Of a stretch of 10,984 nt of DNA, positions 5,323-10,984 are shown piece after piece. The notes beneath the pieces were generated by a model. It was given only the letters and a program-made list of their open reading frames with translations. It was not told where the DNA came from and did no database searches. Origin of the DNA: an archaeon (GTDB lineage: Archaea; Iainarchaeota; Iainarchaeia; Iainarchaeales; Iainarchaeaceae); assembly GCA_024653905.1 (NCBI GenBank), contig JANLGZ010000035.1:1-10984 (forward strand), written 5' to 3'. The first letter of the stretch is position 1; each line of letters opens with the position of its first letter. Made by a program: the position numbers and the translations under genes.

Positions 5323-8219
5323 ATAAAAAAATTATTTTCTTGCTGATGTTTTCTCTTTTGTTTGCTGGGTTGGTGTTTGCTGGAGATAGGGGAAGTGACA
5401 GCAAACTAATCAGTGTTGATGTTTACAAAAACACAGTTGCAACTGATGATGATTATTATTTTGTTTTTACTATAAGTGCCAGGCTAACAGGCGGAGAAAG
5501 TAGCGAAACAAGTTTTCTTAATATTGGCAATACAGCGGACGATGGTTTGTGGGAACAAGCTGAAAAAATAATGCGCGATAATGCAAAAAATGAAAATTCT
5601 ATTGAAAATTCTGTTTTAACTTATAAAACTAATCTTGGAAATCTAACATTCACTGTTGTTGATCCTGATTCGGGTGGAAAAAACCTTGATGTTCTTCTGG
5701 AGTATAATGGAAGCAATGTTGATTGCTACAGCATATGGGGTTATGCTTCAATGGATGTTACGGGCCAGAACTTTTCAGTTTGCGAAGACAAAGCACTTCC
5801 ATCAGGCTATGCTGTTGGCGTGGCAAAGCACAGTGCAGTAACAGGTTACAATGGCATGGAAACATTTACTATTGTTGTTGGAAATAAAGCCAAAATAAAC
5901 CCTGCAACCAATGGTCTTCATGGGAAGAATAAATCAGCATTAAGCTCTTACTTTGCTTCCAATAATATCTTGCTCCAAGAAGAAAAAGCATCGGATAATC
6001 CAGGCATAATTGGAAAAAGTGCAGGTACAGTTATGGGTGCAGCTGAAAAAGTTGCTGACGGTGCGGCAGCAGTAAAGAACAGCGTTGTTAATGCTTATTA
6101 TGATTTCAAATATGGTCCAACAAATTTTTTGTGGGAGTCTCCTGAAAGAAAAGATGTTCTTGTCTTGAGCTGGAAAAATGTAGATAAATCTGAAATTCAG
6201 GGTTACGTGATAAAAAGAACAGCAATCTCAAAAATTCCACAGGAAATTAAGTACTATGCGGTTAGTGCAACAACAGACCATTTTATTTTTGCAAAGGGTG
6301 ACTTTGAGGAAGACGTTCAATATGACTTTTCAATTTACTCTTCATTGCAACCATTACCTCCCGCATTCGATCCTGGTGATGTTGTAACGCAATTTGAGTT
6401 GAAAGAAGGAAAACCAAGAATAAGAGTAGAAGTAACATCCCTGCTCAATGACCAATTGCTTGAAAACATTAATCTTGTTGTAATTGCAAAGAACCAAACT
6501 TACAAGCCTGATTCAAACACCAGGGAAATTTACGTTCCCCATGAAGAAGCGCTTGTTAAACTCACTAATCCTGTTAGTAAAATTCAAACTTATGTAGGTC
6601 TTGAGGATTGCAGGCAAAATGCATTTGCTGATTTTGAAGAGTCTGCTGAAGATTCAATTCAAATAGAACTAAAAAACATTATTCCTGAAGGAATCACTAT
6701 TTATGCTTGTCAAGACAAAGCAAGTTATGTAAACACGGCTAATGCAGGAATCCTGCTTTCTAGAAATATGCCTGACACAACTATTTTTTCAGAATCAGAC
6801 CCAAGCCCTGAGTTTGCTTCAGTGACAATAAAATTCAAGCCTCCTATTAGCTACAAAACCCCTGTTCTTGTTGAGCAAGATAAGCTCCTAAAAATAGAGC
6901 TTGAGAACATCAATCCTTTGAAAAATATTTTCTTTTCAACATCAAAAACATGTGAGCAAATAAAAACAGAAATTGAAACAGAAGCAAAGAAAAAAATCGA
7001 TGCAAAAAGAATAGAAATCAAAGATGACCGAACAAAATGGGAGAAAACTTATGATGTTTTGGCTTCAGGTGCTAACTCAATGGGTTCTTTCCTTGATAGT
7101 ACCCTTGACTGGTTTAGCAGTGGAGCAAAAGCCCTTAGTGAAGATGCAGAAACAAACACTATTGCCGAAATCGTCGGTTCAAGGGCAGGAAAAACCGGTG
7201 CGTTTGTTGTCGTGAACGCAGAATCATTCTGGGAAGGAATAAAAGAGGTCTATAATGCAACACTTGACTCTTATGCTGAAGCAAAAAAAGCGATTAAGGA
7301 AGGATATACAAATGCAAAAATTGACGTGCCCGATGATGCGATTCCAATGCCATTTGATATTTCAACAACAAAAGTTTACACTCTTTCCCCAAAGGCATTT
7401 GAAGGAAGAAGTTCACTTTATATTGGGAAAATTGACGGAACTGAAGTCAAAGAACTCAACAGCAGTGAAAAAATTCCTGGCATTTATGTTTGCCAATTTG
7501 ATGTCGGCTCGATATTCATTATTGAATCATTGTTAATTGCTCAATCATCAGCATTTGCGTCCATTGAAACAGACCCGGGTTCAAGCGAGCCCTGTGCTCC
7601 AAAAATTGAGAGCCTCAAAATAAAAAAAGATAATTCTTGGGACGAATACTTAACCAATCCTCCAAAAGACAGGTGGGTTAATACCTTTGATTACATTCCC
7701 AATGACGAGGTTTCAGTGAACTTCAAATCAAATCAGGGCTTATGCAGTATTTATCAGTGGACTCTTGAGTTATGGAGAAAAAAACCAAGTGCAACACAAT
7801 ATTGTGATACAACAGGAAGAGATTGCATAAGAATTCAATTAGAATCTGGCGGAATGATTGATTCTGAAAACAAGAAAACAGAAGATGCTTCAAAAGCCGT
7901 TTCTCATAAACAGCCAATCACAAGCGCTTTCACTTTCAAGGCTGATGAAAAAGTGCTTTACCAAGGAAAAGAAATGACTTTGAAAGAAGCAGTAGAAGGC
8001 GTTGAGACTGTCTGGTTGCGTGTTGAAACATGTGACAAAAAAACAGGCGATGAATGCAAAGGAAAATGGTTAGATTCCATTGCCTATGAGATTTCAATCG
8101 GAAAGCCAGAATCTAAGCCAGTGCCTCCAGCAGAAACTAGTAAAGGTTGCAAAACAGTCGCCGAGTGCAAGGCTATTTTGGACTTAAAATTTATTAACCA
8201 AGTATTTGGAAAAAATTAA
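5319..8219 (+). CDS. Large secreted multi-domain protein (966 aa) with an FN3-like domain
   Basis: Unknown family. The start is the ATG at 5319, inside the ATGA overlap with the upstream gene, with GAGGTG at 5305-5310. It carries a clear signal peptide (MNKKIIFLLMFSLLFAGLVFA, cleavage after residue 21). An N-terminal beta-rich domain runs to about 210. A Gly/Ala-rich helix follows at 227-264. About 265-345 is an FN3-like domain (LSWKNVDKSEIQGYVIKR is typical of its B and C strands), then beta-rich, Ig-like segments to about 540. A charged helical region with a second Gly/Ala-rich amphipathic part occupies 545-664 (KIDAKRIEIKDDRTKWEK, then SGANSMGSFLDSTLDWF). The C-terminal part from about 755 is cysteine-containing (CDTTGRDC, CDKKTGDEC, GCKTVAEC). 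No hydrophobic C-terminal anchor or sorting motif is seen, so retention at the surface may rely on the small anchored partner. An adhesion or structural role is inference. Confidence 0.88.
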   Translation: MNKKIIFLLMFSLLFAGLVFAGDRGSDSKLISVDVYKNTVATDDDYYFVFTISARLTGGESSETSFLNIGNTADDGLWEQAEKIMRDNAKNENSIENSVLTYKTNLGNLTFTVVDPDSGGKNLDVLLEYNGSNVDCYSIWGYASMDVTGQNFSVCEDKALPSGYAVGVAKHSAVTGYNGMETFTIVVGNKAKINPATNGLHGKNKSALSSYFASNNILLQEEKASDNPGIIGKSAGTVMGAAEKVADGAAAVKNSVVNAYYDFKYGPTNFLWESPERKDVLVLSWKNVDKSEIQGYVIKRTAISKIPQEIKYYAVSATTDHFIFAKGDFEEDVQYDFSIYSSLQPLPPAFDPGDVVTQFELKEGKPRIRVEVTSLLNDQLLENINLVVIAKNQTYKPDSNTREIYVPHEEALVKLTNPVSKIQTYVGLEDCRQNAFADFEESAEDSIQIELKNIIPEGITIYACQDKASYVNTANAGILLSRNMPDTTIFSESDPSPEFASVTIKFKPPISYKTPVLVEQDKLLKIELENINPLKNIFFSTSKTCEQIKTEIETEAKKKIDAKRIEIKDDRTKWEKTYDVLASGANSMGSFLDSTLDWFSSGAKALSEDAETNTIAEIVGSRAGKTGAFVVVNAESFWEGIKEVYNATLDSYAEAKKAIKEGYTNAKIDVPDDAIPMPFDISTTKVYTLSPKAFEGRSSLYIGKIDGTEVKELNSSEKIPGIYVCQFDVGSIFIIESLLIAQSSAFASIETDPGSSEPCAPKIESLKIKKDNSWDEYLTNPPKDRWVNTFDYIPNDEVSVNFKSNQGLCSIYQWTLELWRKKPSATQYCDTTGRDCIRIQLESGGMIDSENKKTEDASKAVSHKQPITSAFTFKADEKVLYQGKEMTLKEAVEGVETVWLRVETCDKKTGDECKGKWLDSIAYEISIGKPESKPVPPAETSKGCKTVAECKAILDLKFINQVFGKN

Positions 8220-8235
8220 AGGAGAGTGTTGAGTT

Positions 8236-8880
8236 ATGGATGAAAGATTCAGGAACCTCGCTTTTATAGTGGGGGCAATGATAGTGGTGGTAATCGCCTA
8301 TTTTGTCGTACTCCCCGCTTTGGGTGAAGGGTCTTCTTCTGTTTCGGCAGGGTCTTTTTCAGAGGGATTATCAAATCTTGATTCTATTGTGGAAAAAAAC
8401 AACGTGTCCATAGTATCTTTTAAGCAAGGGGAAATCTTTACTCTTGATTTGGATGGAACGCTTGAGAACAATTATTTGGAATCTCAATTCCAAAAACTCA
8501 AAAAAGAACTCCGTGATTTTAAAAGCGCTATTGCCTCAAACAATTCCTCCGATTCCAAAGCATTGGGCGAGGTTGCAGATTTGTATATTGAAATAGTTGA
8601 ACTTAATGAGAAAAGAAAAGCCATTTTTGAAAAAGCTTCCGAGCTTGAGTCTCTTGAAAGCTGTGATGCAATGAATCCGTTGCTTGAAATGTATTCTCTT
8701 GAAGGCGATTACGAATTTGCTGTTAATGAATTCAACAGTGATGCTGATGATTTTGCTGAATCATATTCTTCTGTTGAAGGAATAGAAGACGCTTACTTGT
8801 ATTATGCTCCTGATATTACATCTGCCGATGTTGAATTAACAGGAGAAACAATTGAAACTTTGTTATTGTTTTGTGAGTAA
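8236..8880 (+). CDS. Short membrane-anchored helical protein, paralogue of the gene at 4720
   Basis: A 214-residue protein. GGAGAGTG at 8221-8228 gives a good Shine-Dalgarno sequence 7 nt before the ATG, and the gene starts 16 nt after the previous stop. Residues 8-29 are a membrane anchor (AFIVGAMIVVVIAYFVVLPAL) with MDERFRN in front. The rest is acidic and mostly helical: LDSI at 48-51, coiled-coil-like helices at 80-100 and 108-140, Cys143, and Cys213 as the penultimate residue. The cysteine spacing (70) nearly equals the 71 in the 200-residue protein encoded at 4720, and the terminal LLLFCE parallels its FEVLCG. Like that protein it directly precedes a large signal-peptide protein, here encoded at 8891. 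It is more acidic than its paralogue, particularly after residue 150. The two cysteines may form a disulfide outside the cell. Function unknown. Confidence 0.87.
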   Translation: MDERFRNLAFIVGAMIVVVIAYFVVLPALGEGSSSVSAGSFSEGLSNLDSIVEKNNVSIVSFKQGEIFTLDLDGTLENNYLESQFQKLKKELRDFKSAIASNNSSDSKALGEVADLYIEIVELNEKRKAIFEKASELESLESCDAMNPLLEMYSLEGDYEFAVNEFNSDADDFAESYSSVEGIEDAYLYYAPDITSADVELTGETIETLLLFCE

Positions 8881-8890
8881 TGGTGATTGA

Positions 8891-10900
8891 TTGAAAAAAA
8901 TTCTTTTTGCAATTCTAATTTTTCTCACTCTTTTTGCTGGTTTTTCTCATGCTGTCACTCCAGACATGTTAGATTTGCTTCAAATAGGCGTTGATGATGG
9001 AATAATTCCAAAATCATTATACGAAAGTTTTCTTCCTGGAGGAGCCAATGCGCAGTTGGATGATGTGGATTTGTTTGGAAAGGTTTCTGCTGACACTTTT
9101 CGACAGCTTAATGAAGCTGCTGCAAGAGCTCAAAGTTCGCTTTATGCTCAAGTTTATGATTTAAGAAGAGATATGGCAAGAGCCACAAGAGAACAAACTT
9201 CTGCAAAAAAAGCATTTGATACTGCTGTTTCTAAATATGGTAGAGATTCCGGGGCTGCTAATATTGCAAAAGGAAAGTTAGATGATGCTGCTAAAAGAGT
9301 AAGAGATTTTGATTCTCAATTATACAATAAAAAAAACAAATTAGGTGTTTTGAAAAGAATAACCTCAAAGCTTCTTGCTTGGGCGCGAGAAACAAGAACC
9401 GGAAGAGTTACTGCTTGGACTGCCAGTAAAGGAAAAGGAGCTTGGAACGTGTCTTCTAATGCATTCAAAAAACTTGTTCGCTGGGATGCGGTTAAAAATG
9501 CAATTAGTGCAAAAACAAGAACGTTTGCAAATACAGCTTACAATTTTGAGTATTGGAAAAAAGTAAAAACAGCGGGAAGTTCTGTTGCTGATTTAGGGGA
9601 AAAAGCAACCAATTCTGGCTTGGCAAAAAAAGTCGGTGCTGGCGTAGGGAAAGTGGCCACCAAAACAACAGGGGCAGTGCTTCTCGTTACGGCAGTGGTT
9701 TATAATGTTTCAAGGTTCTGGCTAATGTCATCTACTGCAGACTGGATTTCTGCACCCCCTGATGTTTTAATGAATGGCTTTGAAGTCAATCCTGGTTCAA
9801 AAGAGGCAAAGGTAAAGTACTCAATTTATGTGAATAAAGAACAGAATGTTGCGAAGTGGGATACTTCCGAGGATGTTTTTTATGGCAAAGGAGAGTATGA
9901 AAAGGAAACTGCTGCCTTTGCACAGGCTACTGCTCAGGTTGTTGGAGATTTTATTTTCAGTCTTGATATTGTTGTTGTTGACCCAAAAGACCTGGCAACT
10001 TGGGCTGCTGAAAAAGGTTATTTTTCCGAAATTGGAGCAGATTTAAAGACAGCCAAACAAAAATCTCCAAACGAGCTCCTGTTGAGTTGCAGGCTCGAGT
10101 TTTACAGGCTTCAAGATTCCAGAGAAAACGGTTTTAGAGTCAGGGATACGAGTGTAGAACCTGTGGTTCTTTACTTGCCTTCTGAAAAATGTGCAGAAGG
10201 CCCAGATCAGGAATATGCTTTTTCTCTCCAACCATTAGGTCTTGAAGATAATAGTGAGTATGAAGTTGTTCTTTTTGGTTATTTTGACCCTGCAGTGATA
10301 ATCGCTTCGAAAGGAATGATTGATAGGGTTGATGCTTCAGATGGAGAAAATCCTGTGAATGTTTCTTGGTGGGAGTGGTTCAAAAGCGGGTTCATTGCAC
10401 ATGATACTTCTTTGGGTGTTTTCAAAAAGGCGTGGGAACACTCCTTGAATCAAGAAGTAACTCGTCCAAATTATGATTCACAGTATTATGAAATAGTTGA
10501 TTCTGGTTTGAATCAGTTTGGCGAAGGGGCAGAAAGCCTGTTATTCAAAATGGTTGATTTAGGAGTTCCATCCACGCCAAAATATTTTAATACAGGAGTA
10601 GGCAATGCTGTTGTTGATTTCACAAATGCTCTTGAAGACGTGGAATTTTACGATTCTTCACGCGAACTCACTATTGTAGCAACAGGAAGCGATGTTTATA
10701 GTGGTGTAATTGAAGTCACAAATCTTACTACTGGCAATGTTTTTCCAATTGAACGCATAACCAGGGGAGGAACACATAATTTGTTGTGGTTCAATGAAAT
10801 TGCTCCAGGCAATTATATTATAAAGTCAGTTCTTGGCGGTTACAAGGAAGTCAGCTTTAAATTCACAGTGACAGAAGATAGTTATATAATGGTGAAATGA
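8891..10900 (+). CDS. Large secreted protein (669 aa) with coiled-coil, cationic helical region and beta domains
   Basis: Unknown family. The start is a TTG at 8891, the only choice that begins right at the signal peptide (MKKILFAILIFLTLFAGFSHA, cleavage after residue 21). GGTGA at 8882-8886 is 4 nt upstream, a short spacing, and the previous stop is 10 nt away, so output may be lower or coupled to the gene before it. Residues 70-160 are a coiled-coil-like helix. Residues 160-260 are strongly basic and helical, rich in Lys, Arg, Gly and Ala, recalling the cationic protein at 3824. Residues 260-280 (GAVLLVTAVVYNVSRFWLM) could cross or enter the membrane. From about 290 the protein is beta-rich with two cysteines (LLLSCRLEF, PSEKCAEG). 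The final 80 residues resemble a small carboxypeptidase-regulatory-like or PEGA-like sandwich (APGNYIIKSVLGGYKEVSF). A role as a surface-complex component is inference. Confidence 0.87.
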   Translation: MKKILFAILIFLTLFAGFSHAVTPDMLDLLQIGVDDGIIPKSLYESFLPGGANAQLDDVDLFGKVSADTFRQLNEAAARAQSSLYAQVYDLRRDMARATREQTSAKKAFDTAVSKYGRDSGAANIAKGKLDDAAKRVRDFDSQLYNKKNKLGVLKRITSKLLAWARETRTGRVTAWTASKGKGAWNVSSNAFKKLVRWDAVKNAISAKTRTFANTAYNFEYWKKVKTAGSSVADLGEKATNSGLAKKVGAGVGKVATKTTGAVLLVTAVVYNVSRFWLMSSTADWISAPPDVLMNGFEVNPGSKEAKVKYSIYVNKEQNVAKWDTSEDVFYGKGEYEKETAAFAQATAQVVGDFIFSLDIVVVDPKDLATWAAEKGYFSEIGADLKTAKQKSPNELLLSCRLEFYRLQDSRENGFRVRDTSVEPVVLYLPSEKCAEGPDQEYAFSLQPLGLEDNSEYEVVLFGYFDPAVIIASKGMIDRVDASDGENPVNVSWWEWFKSGFIAHDTSLGVFKKAWEHSLNQEVTRPNYDSQYYEIVDSGLNQFGEGAESLLFKMVDLGVPSTPKYFNTGVGNAVVDFTNALEDVEFYDSSRELTIVATGSDVYSGVIEVTNLTTGNVFPIERITRGGTHNLLWFNEIAPGNYIIKSVLGGYKEVSFKFTVTEDSYIMVK

Positions 10901-10901
10901 C

Positions 10902-10984
10902 ATGGAAAAAAAAATAGGCGTGCAAAAAAAAACATTAATAATGATTTTCTTATTGCTCATTGCTTCAATTTCATTTGCATCAAC
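10902..10984 (+). CDS. Start of a third signal-peptide protein, cut by the window end
   Basis: The ATG at 10902 lies 1 nt after the previous stop, with GGTGA at 10891-10895 as Shine-Dalgarno sequence 6 nt before it. The first 27 codons give a basic start (MEKKIGVQKK) followed by a hydrophobic core (TLIMIFLLLIASISFA), a typical Sec signal peptide with likely cleavage after the SFA. The reading frame is open to the end of the window. It continues the same operon, so the module runs on downstream. Nothing can be said about the mature protein. Confidence 0.78.
   Translation, partial: MEKKIGVQKKTLIMIFLLLIASISFAS

Noticed and set aside
1..10984. CRISPR arrays, tRNA or rRNA genes, insertion sequences, attachment sites
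   Set aside because: I saw no regularly spaced repeats, cloverleaf candidates, transposase motifs or paired terminal repeats on either strand.

Overview
The window looks like a piece of an AT-rich archaeal chromosome, probably from a small-genome (DPANN-type) lineage. The archaeal call rests on repeated TATA-box-like octamers (tttaaata and close variants) about 20-30 nt upstream of start codons, giving likely leaderless transcripts. Other starts instead have a GGTGA/GGAG Shine-Dalgarno core, and stretches of T follow some transcripts. The lineage call is an inference from the many lineage-specific secreted proteins; no rRNA or tRNA marker is present.

Left part, minus strand (1-3223): the 5' two thirds of a fused, bacterial/eukaryote-style GMP synthase (guaA), running off the window edge. 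Upstream of it lies a 698-residue secreted or lipid-anchored protein built from about 15 tandem ~26-residue units, each with two cysteines, followed by a C-terminal Ig-like domain. Each gene has its own TATA-like element.

Middle (3224-3823): a 600-nt gap without a long gene, but not empty. It holds a compact transcription unit for a 26-residue hydrophobic microprotein with a TATA box, a Shine-Dalgarno sequence and a hairpin/oligo-T terminator. After that come a second strong TATA box and a stretch with two perfect GC-rich hairpins and an 11-bp tandem duplication. This stretch is a candidate structured RNA or leader.

Right part, plus strand (3824-10984): a cluster of envelope genes with no family I recognise. 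First comes a strikingly cationic, Gly/Ala-rich membrane protein (269 aa). A tight operon follows in which a short, N-terminally anchored helical protein alternates with a large signal-peptide-bearing protein: 200 aa, 966 aa, 214 aa, 669 aa, then the start of a third signal-peptide protein at the window end. The two short proteins appear to be diverged paralogues: both have an N-terminal membrane anchor, an L-[DE]-S-I motif, and two cysteines 70-71 residues apart with the second at the extreme C-terminus. The arrangement suggests duplicated modules of an undescribed cell-surface assembly. No enzymatic domain is visible in it and its function is unknown.
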